DNA from: Vibrio sp. DW001
Lineage (GTDB): Bacteria; Pseudomonadota; Gammaproteobacteria; Enterobacterales; Vibrionaceae
Reading direction: 5' to 3'
Assembly: GCF_029016285.1 (NCBI RefSeq)
Contig: NZ_CP091976.1
Span: forward strand, 930,001-994,000
DNA: 64,000 nt
Under the pieces are notes generated by a model that was not told the origin of the DNA, made no database searches, and worked only from the letters and a program-made list of their open reading frames with translations. Shown here in pieces: positions 46,765 to 55,681 of the stretch; the stretch's first letter is position 1; the number at the start of each line of letters is the position of its first letter. The position numbers and the translations under genes were made by a program.

Positions 46765-47703
46765 TCAATTTTTCAGAACACTGACGTCTAGGATCCCGTT
46801 ATCGACCAACTGTTTTAAAATAGAGGCGCATTTTGTCTTTAATGCATCTCTTATCAATCTTGCAGCAGGTGTAATAGATTGTCGACTTGGAAAGATAAGC
46901 CATAATTCTGTGGGATAAGGTTGATAATCTGTCATGACAGGAAGGATATTTCCTGCCAATAAGTCTTGAGACATATCTAGGCACGATTTGACCGCAAGTC
47001 CTTCGCCAGCGACACACCATCTCCGGACCAAATCACCATCATTGGAGGCCCGATCTCCCTTCATTTTAATCTTATATTGTTGATCCTTACGTAAGAACAC
47101 CCACTCGTCGTGCAGTACGTCATATAGCTGATAGAGAAGCCCGTTATGCTCTGTTAGGTCATCGGGATGCATTGGAGTCCCATTTGCATCCAGATATCCT
47201 TGTGTGGCACACAAGAGCCTAGGTGCATTACAGATCTTAAATCCATAGAGGTTGGCATCATCTGGAGAGCCATACCGAAGGGCTATATCGATGGCGTCGC
47301 GATAAAAATCGATATTGCTATCACTTATATTGGCTCTAAGGTGAACTTCGGGGTAGGTGTGCAAGAACTCATCCAACCATGGAACGACCAAATTACGACC
47401 TAAATCGGATGATAGAGCAATACGAAGTTCTCCATCGACAATATCAAGATCGTCTTTCATGTTCTGTTTAGCCTGCTCTAGCATCAACAAAGCTTGTTCG
47501 CATTGAGGTATATATCGTTCACCTGCCGTAGAAAGCCTAAGCTGACGAGTGGTACGAATGAAAAGGTCGGCGCCTAGAGAACGTTCGACACGTTTGACCG
47601 CAGCACTTGCTGTTGCCATTCGCATATCTAAATGTGATGCGGCGGCAGTAATGCTGCGAAATTCCGCCACTTTAAGAATAACTCTCAGATCTTCTAATAA
47701 CAT
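46765..47703 (-). CDS. LysR-family regulator
   Basis: About 312 residues. The N-terminal winged helix (about 1-60) includes SITAAASHLDMRMATASAAV, and the effector-binding domain follows. It is divergent from the paired antibiotic-biosynthesis-monooxygenase genes at 47831 and 48309, the usual position of a LysR activator relative to its target. The start is uncertain: ATG 47703 gives the family-typical MLLEDLRVILKVAE, while TTG 47733 adds ten residues; neither has a strong ribosome site. Confidence 0.85.
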   Translation of the reverse strand: MLLEDLRVILKVAEFRSITAAASHLDMRMATASAAVKRVERSLGADLFIRTTRQLRLSTAGERYIPQCEQALLMLEQAKQNMKDDLDIVDGELRIALSSDLGRNLVVPWLDEFLHTYPEVHLRANISDSNIDFYRDAIDIALRYGSPDDANLYGFKICNAPRLLCATQGYLDANGTPMHPDDLTEHNGLLYQLYDVLHDEWVFLRKDQQYKIKMKGDRASNDGDLVRRWCVAGEGLAVKSCLDMSQDLLAGNILPVMTDYQPYPTELWLIFPSRQSITPAARLIRDALKTKCASILKQLVDNGILDVSVLKN

Positions 47704-47830
47704 ATTATCTAATAATTTTTGATAATGAATCAATTATGTTGCTGTTTATTGGAGTGTAATCAAAGGTTACGATGAGCACAACTTAAAGAGAGAACTACCG
47801 AAACACGGAATCTAAATAGAGGAACATTTC

Positions 47831-48121
47831 ATGGCTAAATTAACTATCGTCGCAAATATTTTCGCAAAAGCAGACCAAATCGATCGAGTAAAAGCCGAGT
47901 TGCTGAAGCTTATCGATATCACTCGTGCTGAGGAAGGTTGTATCAACTACGACTTGCATCAAGATAATGAGAATCCAGCACACTTTACCTTCTATGAAAA
48001 CTGGGTATCTCGCGAGCTTTGGCAAACTCACATGGGCAATACACATCTACAAGAATATATGGTCGCGACTGAGGGCGCAGTGGAAGAGTTTATTTTAAAT
48101 GAGATGACTAGCATTGCTTAA
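47831..48121 (+). CDS. Antibiotic-biosynthesis-monooxygenase-fold protein, copy 1
   Basis: 96 residues, the size of YgiN-like quinol monooxygenases (ABM family, dimeric ferredoxin-like fold). The core pattern TRAEEGCINYDLHQDNENP, then HFTFYENWVSRELWQTHM matches that family. It may oxidise quinols or other aromatics without cofactor, but small ABM proteins are diverse, so activity is not assured. It is divergent from the LysR gene and followed by a paralogue 187 bases downstream. Confidence 0.82.
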   Translation: MAKLTIVANIFAKADQIDRVKAELLKLIDITRAEEGCINYDLHQDNENPAHFTFYENWVSRELWQTHMGNTHLQEYMVATEGAVEEFILNEMTSIA

Positions 48122-48308
48122 TATGTTTGCCTAGACTAAAGCTGTTCTCCTACTGTAAGGGTCAGATTTAGGATGAGTATTCATAACCAAACGGTTATTT
48201 TTGAAATATAAGTTGTTGGTTAAATTAAAAGTTAATAAGAAGCGCTATTATAATTGAACCGAACTGAATGAATATTCGATCACTCGTCATTATGAGGATG
48301 TATAACAC

Positions 48309-48599
48309 ATGACAAAGTTGACAATTATTGCAAATATTGTTGCTAAATCAGACAAGATTGAACTGGTTAAAAGTGAATTATTGAAGTTGATTGAAACAAC
48401 TCGCGCGGAAGAAGGGTGTATCAATTATGATTTGCACCAAGACAACGATAATTTGGCGCACTTTCAGTTTTTCGAGAACTGGGCGTCACGTGAGTTGTGG
48501 CAGGCTCATATGAGCAACCAGCATTTGATCGATTATGTAGCAGCAACGGAAGGCGCTGTAGAAGAATTCGTTGTCAGTGAAATGACGCATATAGCCTAA
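48309..48599 (+). CDS. Antibiotic-biosynthesis-monooxygenase-fold protein, copy 2
   Basis: 96 residues, about 70 of them identical to the 47831-48121 product by eye. The core TRAEEGCINYDLHQD is unchanged between copies, while differences gather at the N-terminus and in the helix after ELWQ. This points to a tandem duplication old enough for divergence. ATG 48309 is preceded by GAGGATG. A terminator follows at 48630-48657. The 187-base spacer contains an AGGGTCAGATTT element discussed in the findings. Confidence 0.82.
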   Translation: MTKLTIIANIVAKSDKIELVKSELLKLIETTRAEEGCINYDLHQDNDNLAHFQFFENWASRELWQAHMSNQHLIDYVAATEGAVEEFVVSEMTHIA

Positions 48600-48629
48600 T
48601 GAATTAGCACGGTAATTAAAGAAATAAGA

Positions 48630-48657
48630 AAAGGTAGGCCAATGGCTTGCCTTTTTT
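48630..48657 (+). terminator. Rho-independent terminator after the ABM pair
   Basis: AAAGGTAGGCC and GGCTTGCCTTT pair over 11 positions (two G-T) around AAT, followed by six T. Confidence 0.8.
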
Positions 48658-48750
48658 GTATAAGTTCCGACGTTTGATCTCAAGAATAAATGTAGTAAGC
48701 CTAAATTGGTTGGCCTTATACTAAAGAAAATACCAAGAGTGGAGATCTAA

Positions 48751-49149
48751 ATGGAAGCAGCAGTAAAGTGGGTAAATGACTTTACCTTTATCGGAAATTC
48801 CCAATCCGGTCATGCCATTGTAATGGATGGAAACGGGGGATCATCTGCACCAAGCCCAATGGAATTGGTGCTAATGGCGGCAGGCGGATGCAGTTCCGTA
48901 GATGTTGTCGATGGTCTCAAGTCAGCGGGTCAAAAAATAGATTCTTGTATAGCTAAGCTGACAACTGAAAGAAGAGATACGGCACCAAGAATATTTACCA
49001 GGGTCAACATTCACTTTGAAGTAAGTGGGCAAGGGCTTGATGCGGCTGTAGTAGAAAAAGTGACTCGAGATTCATTGCAAAAATACTGTTCTGTTTGCTT
49101 AATGTTGGGTGAGGGCGTAACCATGACTCATTCATGGGAAGTGGTATAA
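48751..49149 (+). CDS. OsmC/YhfA-family protein
   Basis: 132 residues. PSPMELVLMAAGGCSSVDV holds the first conserved cysteine and KYCSVCLML the second, the peroxidatic pair typical of OsmC-like proteins; the arrangement is closest to YhfA. Such proteins reduce organic hydroperoxides or act on related redox substrates. ATG 48751 has GTGGAG before it. It stands after the two ABM genes on the same strand but beyond their terminator, so it probably has its own promoter. Confidence 0.85.
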   Translation: MEAAVKWVNDFTFIGNSQSGHAIVMDGNGGSSAPSPMELVLMAAGGCSSVDVVDGLKSAGQKIDSCIAKLTTERRDTAPRIFTRVNIHFEVSGQGLDAAVVEKVTRDSLQKYCSVCLMLGEGVTMTHSWEVV

Positions 49150-49175
49150 AGAATTTGACGACTAGCGCCAATTTT

Positions 49176-49219
49176 AGGGTCAGTTATTCTACTGTGCGAA
49201 TACGTAAATAACTGATCCT
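49176..49219. repeat. Inverted repeat after the OsmC-family gene
   Basis: AGGGTCAGTTATT (49176-49188) and AATAACTGATCCT (49207-49219) pair over 13 positions with one G-T. There is no T-run. The AGGGTCAG end also occurs at 48159 as AGGGTCAGATTT. It may be a terminator or a small palindromic repeat of mobile origin. Confidence 0.45.
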
Positions 49220-49407
49220 TAGTCACCTGATAGTTGTCTGATTACGTTAAAATACCTTTACGTGCGTACTTACCCATCTAGGATTTAATCCTAATTTCAC
49301 TGACAACAACGTCGTTTTTATCAGACCCAGAATTGACCGATATTACTGTCACTATCTTGTTGGCTAGGTTAGGATTAAATGGAAGATGGCGAATTGAAGA
49401 GAACGTA

Positions 49408-49899
49408 ATGGCATCATTGGGACGAACAACACCGCGTAAAAATAGCAAAGACGATGACCTGGAAAGAGGGCCTAAATATGCTCTGTATGTGTGGTTGTTT
49501 TTCTTTCTAGTGACCGCGGCTATAGGTATTTACGTTGCCATTAAAAGCTATAAAGAATATATCGATCCAGTACGTGTCTATGGCCATTGGTCAGAGATCG
49601 GTGCGCCTAGTTGGTCAACGGATCAATTTATACTTACACCCGAAGGGGTCATGGTTGACAGCAGATATATTGCTTCTACTTTCGAGTTTGATGGCTCTAT
49701 TGCTTCTTTCAATGCAGGTGGTGAACGATATGAATATAAGGTGTTTGGGGCCAATAATGAACGGCTAAAGCGTTTATCTGGTGGTGGCCATGTAGCGTCA
49801 TTCATAAAACAAGGCTATGAACATACGCTCCCACAAGAAGATGGTATTGGCCCTGCGAGACGTGTTTCGTTAGCCGAGCATTTTCAAAGTAAGAAATAA
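49408..49899 (+). CDS. Membrane-anchored DUF2850-like protein
   Basis: 163 residues from ATG 49408 (AGAGAA upstream); a TTG at 49333 would extend it by 25 residues without support. A basic and acidic cytoplasmic N-terminus is followed by a single helix at about 25-47 and an exported domain (about 55-163) with YGHWSEIGAPSW, then TPEGVMVDSRYIASTFEFDG. That layout resembles the small Vibrio DUF2850 proteins, but I base this on memory of the pattern only. Function unknown. It is convergent with the CDF-family transporter gene. Confidence 0.6.
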   Translation: MASLGRTTPRKNSKDDDLERGPKYALYVWLFFFLVTAAIGIYVAIKSYKEYIDPVRVYGHWSEIGAPSWSTDQFILTPEGVMVDSRYIASTFEFDGSIASFNAGGERYEYKVFGANNERLKRLSGGGHVASFIKQGYEHTLPQEDGIGPARRVSLAEHFQSKK

Positions 49900-49916
49900 C
49901 GTCGTTGTCACTTGTG

Positions 49917-50813
49917 TTATCGAGCAATATGAAAATTTAAGCGTAAATTAAACGGCATGGTTGAAAGTTGATGAGCGATAGACTGCCGCGTTTTTTCAAT
50001 ATCCTCTACGTTAATAGAACGATTTTCCTGCGTATTGATATCAACATTGACTCGAAGTTCACGTCCTACTTTTGTTAAACCGGTCAGTTTTATTTGCTGA
50101 GTGCCTTGTTTATCAACCTTGTTTATACCTTCATCAACCTGATTGCGTATCTCTTCACTTGGCGGCATCATCAGTAATTCTCGCATTGAATCCTTTAGCA
50201 TATCCAAAGGTACCTTGATAAAGTATACCGAAATGATACACATCATCAGTGGATCCGCATAGACAGCATATCCAGCGAACGACGTGTAGCTAAGCGCCCA
50301 AGCAACAAGGAAACCAGCAGTGACACCAACACTCAACAAGGTATCCATTTTCCATTGCATCGACTCCGCTTCGATTAATCCAGAAGAGAACGTTCTGCTA
50401 CGATTTACTATATACCACCAAGCATAACCACAACCGACGACATTGATCACACCAAATAGTGTCGCAATGCTCGCGTCCATTTCTCTACCGCCATTAAAAA
50501 TGGCGATTACAGCAGAATATAATGAGACACCGACTACCGCTAATATGACAGAGGCTTTTACTGTGATTACAACCGGTTCTAAGATGGCTTTGCCAAACGG
50601 AAACTGTTTTTTTTCTGGTTTTTGAATGTACTTAGATACCGCCAGTGACAACAATGTTAACAGTAAGCTGACGGTTGAATATACACCATCAAAAATAATC
50701 ACGAGTGAGCCTGTTAATAATCCAAAGAACAGTCCTCCGATAGCGAACACAGATGCTAAAAGGGCTGAGAAGATTAATACTCGATTTTCATTGTGATTAA
50801 CTTGAGCACACAT
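49917..50813 (-). CDS. Cation diffusion facilitator-family transporter, atypical metal site
   Basis: 298 residues with about six membrane helices and a C-terminal cytoplasmic domain ending in a beta-alpha-beta fold (about 215-298). It belongs to the CDF family. However, the helix-2 motif reads FDGVYS, where the second metal aspartate of YiiP-like exporters (DxxxD) is Ser. The helix-5 motif reads QWKMD where HxxxD is usual, so two of four site-A ligands are missing. Metal choice or even transport activity is therefore uncertain. The gene is monocistronic. Confidence 0.8.
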   Translation of the reverse strand: MCAQVNHNENRVLIFSALLASVFAIGGLFFGLLTGSLVIIFDGVYSTVSLLLTLLSLAVSKYIQKPEKKQFPFGKAILEPVVITVKASVILAVVGVSLYSAVIAIFNGGREMDASIATLFGVINVVGCGYAWWYIVNRSRTFSSGLIEAESMQWKMDTLLSVGVTAGFLVAWALSYTSFAGYAVYADPLMMCIISVYFIKVPLDMLKDSMRELLMMPPSEEIRNQVDEGINKVDKQGTQQIKLTGLTKVGRELRVNVDINTQENRSINVEDIEKTRQSIAHQLSTMPFNLRLNFHIAR

Positions 50814-50997
50814 ACAATATCCATATTATTACTGTTGGACAAGTTTTGGTCATATACGCAAGATGTTCAATGAGAAAATGGTAAACTGAGGGGGCTTATA
50901 ACTCTTGTGGTTGAAAATTACAATAATAACAATAGATTATTGCTTTAATTTGGTGCCATTAAAATTGACGCTGACTGATTGGTTCCAATTAATATGC

Positions 50998-51876
50998 TTA
51001 AAAGTCAAATAAGAAGTCACTTAATTTATCGGATAGCCATGTCATACCGGGGTGCTCAGACATTCCTGCGGCAGTAACCATGCAGAAATCTTCTTGAGTT
51101 AAACCGTAGGTGTGTTTGATGACAGCAATTTGTTCACTTCTTAAAAGGTGCCGAATTAGAGGTTCAGGTAGTACCCCCCAAGCGCCTTCTTTTAAGATCG
51201 TGTGGAGCATATAGTCAAAGCTTGAAAATCCGATATATTTCAGTGAGAAAGGTTGCAGTTCCGGGTTGTTCTTTTCATTTAGGTAGGCCATTGAAGCTTG
51301 CATTGTGTTTCGTAAATCTTGATCTGATACTCGGCGCATTTTACTTAATGGGTGTCCTTTTTTGCATACAGACATCATGCGGATCTTACCCAAAGGTTGA
51401 TAAACGAGTTTTGGGTCGTCTGTTCGTTCAAAGTCCACGCCAAAGGCATAGTCGACTTGCTTTGTTTCTACTAAGTTGGCTAAATCTCCGCTGGATGCCA
51501 AAACAATATTGAATGAAGTTGCTGGGTATCTGTTATTGAGTTTATGAGCCAGTTCCTGCCAAAACTCATCGGGTAAACCGTCATCGCGAGCAATCCATAT
51601 TTCCGCGTTGAAGTCACCCGAAGCCTGACAGCATGTCTGCTTAATTCTTGAGAAGGTTGACAACAAGTTTTCACAATCTTTATAGATAGCCTTACCTGCC
51701 TCAGAAAGGGATAATTGGTTTCCTGTGCGGACAAAAAGAGAAATGTTTAGTTCCTTTTCGAGTGCTTTAATTGCCATGCTCAAGCTGGTTCTATTGCACT
51801 CTAATTGCCTAGCCGCTTCTGAAACAGAGCCGAGATCAGCAACACGACAAAACGCTTCTATATGTGAGATATTCAT
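50998..51876 (-). CDS. LysR-family regulator
   Basis: 292 residues from ATG 51876: AGGAGC is six bases upstream, whereas ATG 51894 would add MKLGAN. The winged helix-turn-helix (about 1-58) includes SVSEAARQLECNRTSLSMAI, then an effector domain whose central portion is rich in substitutions relative to common LysR types. Divergent from the methyltransferase gene at 52045, which may be its target. Effector unknown. Confidence 0.84.
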   Translation of the reverse strand: MNISHIEAFCRVADLGSVSEAARQLECNRTSLSMAIKALEKELNISLFVRTGNQLSLSEAGKAIYKDCENLLSTFSRIKQTCCQASGDFNAEIWIARDDGLPDEFWQELAHKLNNRYPATSFNIVLASSGDLANLVETKQVDYAFGVDFERTDDPKLVYQPLGKIRMMSVCKKGHPLSKMRRVSDQDLRNTMQASMAYLNEKNNPELQPFSLKYIGFSSFDYMLHTILKEGAWGVLPEPLIRHLLRSEQIAVIKHTYGLTQEDFCMVTAAGMSEHPGMTWLSDKLSDFLFDF

Positions 51877-52044
51877 GTTTGCTCCTAGTTTCATGATGTT
51901 AGGATAACGAAACCGACTGAGATTGCCTAATTGAAAGCATCAAATCTGAATAAATATGAAAAGTTTAACAATTAGTCGTGAAGCTAAGCGACAATTTGTT
52001 TAACATGGGGTAGCGAAAATTAAGGACGTACAAACGGAGACCAA

Positions 52045-52620
52045 ATGTCATACGATTGGGATAAACGCGCAAAAAAATGGGAAATGGAATCAACGACAGC
52101 TCGCTATGCAGAGAAGGCGTTCGAACAGTTAGATAACATTATTAATGTGACCAATTTACGAGTGTTTGATTTTGGTTGTGGTACAGGATTATTAAGTCAA
52201 AAAATCTCACCATTAGCAAAAGATATAGTGGCACTTGATTCATCGGAAGCCATGATAGAAGAACTAGACAAAAAAATGCTGCCAAACGTTGAACCCGTTG
52301 TTGATATTCTTTCTCGAGGGTTAATTGCTCAACATCCGGCGTTTCGTGGTCAGTTTGATTGCGTCATTGCATCTTCAGTATGCGGATTTATAGATGATTT
52401 CGATGAAGCTGCTGAGTTAATTTATTCCTTACTTGAAGATGATGGTTTATTTATCCATTGGGATTGGTTAGCGGAAAACGAAAAAGACGGGTTAACAGAG
52501 AGTAAAGTTGAACAGGTTTTAATTGATGCGGGCTTTGATACTGTTACGGTTTCTGTTCCTTTTGAGATAGAAACTGAGCAAGGTATATTGTCAGTATTGA
52601 TGGGTGTGGGTGAAAAATAA
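52045..52620 (+). CDS. Class I SAM-dependent methyltransferase
   Basis: 191 residues. Motif I is VFDFGCGTGLLSQK (SAM-binding glycines), the acidic end of strand 2 is IVALDSSEAM, and FDCVIASSVCGF forms the post-strand-4 region. Small-molecule type rather than DNA or rRNA type, judging by length and absence of NPPY or similar motifs. The substrate is unknown. AACGGAGACC precedes the ATG at 52045. It is divergent from a LysR gene. Confidence 0.82.
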   Translation: MSYDWDKRAKKWEMESTTARYAEKAFEQLDNIINVTNLRVFDFGCGTGLLSQKISPLAKDIVALDSSEAMIEELDKKMLPNVEPVVDILSRGLIAQHPAFRGQFDCVIASSVCGFIDDFDEAAELIYSLLEDDGLFIHWDWLAENEKDGLTESKVEQVLIDAGFDTVTVSVPFEIETEQGILSVLMGVGEK

Positions 52621-52756
52621 TACGAGGTTAATACTAAAAGGCTGTTAGCTATAACATTTATAGCGCATACGAATTGACCTCTTTTTGCAATTACTCCTAT
52701 TATTGAAGCAAGGAATTAATTCTGTTTATCGATACTCTGATAGGATATTGACGTTT

Positions 52757-53008
52757 ATGAGTAATGAATCAAAAGAACATTTGCACGCGTTACGAATGAT
52801 TTTATTGGCTTTAGATGAGGTAGTAAAATCAGGTGGTGCACCTATGTATGAAGGTGATGATAGTGCGACAAACCCTGAGTCATTTAAAAAATTAGTGATG
52901 CAATTTGCTGGGAATAGAGTAAGTGAAGAGACAATGGATGAAGCGTTGAAAATTCCATTGCAGGAGATTGCAGAAAGACTAATGGAAGCTTCAAAAAACA
53001 GTCGCTAG
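52757..53008 (+). CDS. Small soluble protein of unknown function
   Basis: 83 residues, predicted all-helical and acidic, starting MSNESKEHLHALRM and ending LMEASKNSR. The ATG at 52757 is preferred over 52685, which would prepend a leucine-rich stretch with no ribosome site; AGGA is about 11 bases before 52757, a little far. A strong terminator follows at 53027-53053, supporting a real transcript end. I do not recognise the family. Confidence 0.55.
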   Translation: MSNESKEHLHALRMILLALDEVVKSGGAPMYEGDDSATNPESFKKLVMQFAGNRVSEETMDEALKIPLQEIAERLMEASKNSR

Positions 53009-53026
53009 TCAAGTGAATTTTTTTAT

Positions 53027-53053
53027 AAAAGATCGCGTTGTGCGATCTTTTTT
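53027..53053 (+). terminator. Rho-independent terminator after the 52757 gene
   Basis: AAAAGATCGC and GCGATCTTTT form a perfect ten-pair stem around GTTGT, followed by further T. Confidence 0.88.
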
Positions 53054-53159
53054 GTTTGTGTGGTCATCGCTTTGTTGCCTAACCATTTCGCTGAATACTT
53101 ATCGCAATATCGCAATCTATTCGCGCGTCTACGTTGGGCTCTTATAAGGCCAACGATAT

Positions 53160-53188
53160 AAAAAACCGCCACTAAAAAGTGGCGGGTT
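53160..53188 (-). terminator. Rho-independent terminator of the second gldA
   Basis: CCGCCACT and AGTGGCGG pair exactly around AAAA. On the minus strand the hairpin is followed by a T-run. It lies about 80 bases beyond the stop of the dehydrogenase gene. Confidence 0.85.
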
Positions 53189-53266
53189 AAAGATACAATC
53201 TAAAATATTACAGTAAATCTAAGCATGAATGTTTTCAAACTCGTAAGGGAAAATTCCCATGATTGA

Positions 53267-54352
53267 TTACATAGATCCTAGTTCATTAGCCGTTAGCATC
53301 GCCGCTAATACTAAAGCTGGAGTAACTTCAAATGGCATGTTGTGAATAGTTTCACCTTCTGCACAAGAAGCCTCAGCTACTTCCATAAGCTTATCGCGAT
53401 TGATTTCAGTGACGCCCATATCTTTTAGGTTCGTCGGTAGGCCTACCGATTTACAAAAATCTAATACTTCAGTGATTTCAGCCATTGCTGCATTTTCCAA
53501 CACTAATTGAGTCAGCGTACCAAACGCCACTTTTTCACCGTGGTATAAGTGATGACACTCTTCTAGTTTTGTTAAGCCGTTGTGAATAGCATGCGCAGCT
53601 GCGAGGCCTGAACTTTCAAAGCCAATACCTGATAGATAAGTATTGGCCTCGATAATGTTTTCAACGGCGATGTTAGAGAGGTTTTGATCACAAGCGATTT
53701 TTGCTTTAAGGCCATCTTCAATCAATGTTTCATAGCAAAGCTTTGCCAATGCTTGAGCTGCGCGTGTTGGTGCTCCCCCAGCCATTGTAGACTTACCAGA
53801 GATACCATTTGCACGTGCTTCAAAGTAGGTTGAAAGTGCATCGCCCATACCTGATACAAGTAGACGAGTTGGCGCACCTGCAATAATTTGCGTATCCATA
53901 ATAACCATATTAGGGTTAGTTGGAATCATTAGATATTCTGAAAATTCGCCTTCTGGCGTATAGATAACAGCGAGTGCACTTGTAGGTGCATCTGTTGATG
54001 CGATAGTCGGAACGATTACAACCGGTTTCTTCAAATAGAACGCGATAGATTTAGCTGTATCAAGTGTTTTACCACCACCAATACCAACAACGACGTCGAC
54101 ACCTTTTTCGCTTGCGATTTCCATTAAACGTTCAATTTCAGGACGGCTACATTCACCTACAAATTCAGCCATGCTTAGCTCAATTCCTGCTTCTTCACAG
54201 CTTTTCGTTACGGTTGCACCAACTAGACCAGTTACAAAACCATCGGCAATAGCAAGAACTTTCGTACCTAGTGGTTTGACATAGTCACCAATACTTTCTA
54301 GTACGTTTGCGCCCTGAATATATTTGCTTGGTGAGATAATGATTTTGTCCAT
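53267..54352 (-). CDS. gldA: Glycerol dehydrogenase (second copy)
   Basis: 361 residues, same fold and reaction as the copy at 5446-6528: NAD-dependent glycerol to DHA. GIGGGKTLDTAKS, SGMGDALS, AAAHAIHNG and HHLYHGEK are all unchanged, so both copies should be active. The two differ mainly in residues 45-95 and near the C-terminus. This copy is divergent from PTS-type dhaKLM, so DHA made here should be phosphorylated from PEP. It has its own terminator, and it shares a 263-base promoter gap with dhaK. Confidence 0.93.
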   Translation of the reverse strand: MDKIIISPSKYIQGANVLESIGDYVKPLGTKVLAIADGFVTGLVGATVTKSCEEAGIELSMAEFVGECSRPEIERLMEIASEKGVDVVVGIGGGKTLDTAKSIAFYLKKPVVIVPTIASTDAPTSALAVIYTPEGEFSEYLMIPTNPNMVIMDTQIIAGAPTRLLVSGMGDALSTYFEARANGISGKSTMAGGAPTRAAQALAKLCYETLIEDGLKAKIACDQNLSNIAVENIIEANTYLSGIGFESSGLAAAHAIHNGLTKLEECHHLYHGEKVAFGTLTQLVLENAAMAEITEVLDFCKSVGLPTNLKDMGVTEINRDKLMEVAEASCAEGETIHNMPFEVTPALVLAAMLTANELGSM

Positions 54353-54615
54353 TTTAGAGACCTCTTTGAAATTTGGGTAGGGGAGTAATGTTCACTTCGC
54401 TATGAAAACAATATTTTGTATTATCAACAGTGATCCATCACGCATTTTGTGATTTTTTGTATGTTTTTGTTTGTTTGATTTTGAGTTGCCTCACGTTAAA
54501 CGTTTTCATTGTTGGAAATATTACAATTTCTGACATAGTCTAGCGCGTAATGTAATATTTATCCTTATTGCCCATATGTGCACAAATTTATCCAACAATC
54601 AGTGAAGTGAATGTG
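54353..54615. promoter_or_regulatory. gldA-dhaK divergent promoter region with inverted repeats
   Basis: AAATATTACA (54516-54525) and TGTAATATTT (54551-54560) are an exact ten-base inverted repeat with centres 35 bases apart. GTGAT-CC-ATCAC (54430-54441) is a smaller exact palindrome. One or both could be operator sites. The spacer of the small palindrome (two bases) does not fit CRP. No DhaR-like activator gene is nearby. Confidence 0.45.
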
Positions 54616-55680
54616 ATGAAAAAATTAATCAATACAGTAGAAAACGTAGTGACTGAGCAAGTAGAGGGCCTTGTCCTTGCGAACCCCGCGCTTAAACTCG
54701 TGACTGATCCTTACTTTATTTACCATGAAAAAAGCCAAGGAAAAGTATCTTTGGTTTCTGGCGGTGGTAGCGGTCATGAACCACTACATGCAGGATTTAT
54801 TGGTAAAGGCATGCTGACAGCGGCTTGTCCCGGTGCGGTTTTTACCTCTCCAACCCCAGATCAAATGATGGAGTGTGGCAAAGCGATTCCTAATGAAGAA
54901 GGCGTGCTCTATTTCGTCAAAAACTACACGGGTGACATCCTTAATTTTGAAATGGCAGTTGAAATGCTCCATATGGAAGGAATTAAAGTTGGTTCGGTCG
55001 TCATTGATGACGATGTGGCCGTAAAAGATTCGCTATATACTGCGGGTCGTCGTGGTGTCGCGGCAACGGTACTGATTGAAAAAATTGTTGGTGCGGCGGC
55101 GGAAGCAGGTAAAGATATTTCATATTGCGAAGCATTAGCTACCCGTCTTAATAATCGTGCTCGTTCGTTTGGTGTCGCTCTGTCCGCATGTATCGTGCCA
55201 GCGAATGGTAAGCCTTCTTTTATACTTGCTGATGATGAAATTGAATTTGGTGTGGGTATCCATGGTGAGCCAGGCATTGAACGTCGCACATACAAAGATG
55301 TTGATACTACGACAGCAGAGATGCTTGAAGAGCTTCTCGCTTCAGACACATATTCTCGCACACTAAAAACGTGGGATCGTGAAAACGGTGATTGGATAGA
55401 AACAGTGCAATCAACAGAAGCCTATGAAAAAGGTGATGAATTAATCGTGCTCGTTAATGGCCTTGGTGGTACACCGGAATCTGAGCTATTCGGTGCTTAT
55501 CGTAAAGTTCACACAGAGTTAGAAGCGGCAGGCTATACAGTAGCTCGCACTTTAGTGGGTAACTATTGTACTTCTTTAAATATGGAAGGCTTCTCAATTA
55601 CATTGATGAAAGCAGATGCAGAAACATTAGAATTATGGGATGCTCCAGTCGATGCTCCTTCACTACGTTGGGGTTGTTAA
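54616..55680 (+). CDS. dhaK: PTS-dependent dihydroxyacetone kinase, substrate subunit DhaK
   Basis: 354 residues. GGGSGHEPLH (His54) and FGVGIHGEPG (His216) correspond to the residues that hold DHA covalently in E. coli DhaK; RRGVAATVLIEKIVGAAAE is also well conserved. DhaK binds DHA and receives phosphate from DhaL-ADP. The start is ATG 54616 (MKKLINTVENV), matching the E. coli N-terminus; the upstream ATG at 54568 would add 16 unrelated residues. First gene of dhaKLM, one base from dhaL. Confidence 0.94.
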   Translation: MKKLINTVENVVTEQVEGLVLANPALKLVTDPYFIYHEKSQGKVSLVSGGGSGHEPLHAGFIGKGMLTAACPGAVFTSPTPDQMMECGKAIPNEEGVLYFVKNYTGDILNFEMAVEMLHMEGIKVGSVVIDDDVAVKDSLYTAGRRGVAATVLIEKIVGAAAEAGKDISYCEALATRLNNRARSFGVALSACIVPANGKPSFILADDEIEFGVGIHGEPGIERRTYKDVDTTTAEMLEELLASDTYSRTLKTWDRENGDWIETVQSTEAYEKGDELIVLVNGLGGTPESELFGAYRKVHTELEAAGYTVARTLVGNYCTSLNMEGFSITLMKADAETLELWDAPVDAPSLRWGC

Positions 55681-55681
55681 T

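Noticed and set aside
54430..54441. GTGATCCATCAC as a CRP site
   Set aside because: The spacer between the half-sites is too short for CRP (TGTGA-N6-TCACA).
54924..55361. 145-codon reading frame antisense to dhaK
   Set aside because: It mirrors a strongly coding gene; the serine/threonine-rich product is typical of an antisense shadow.
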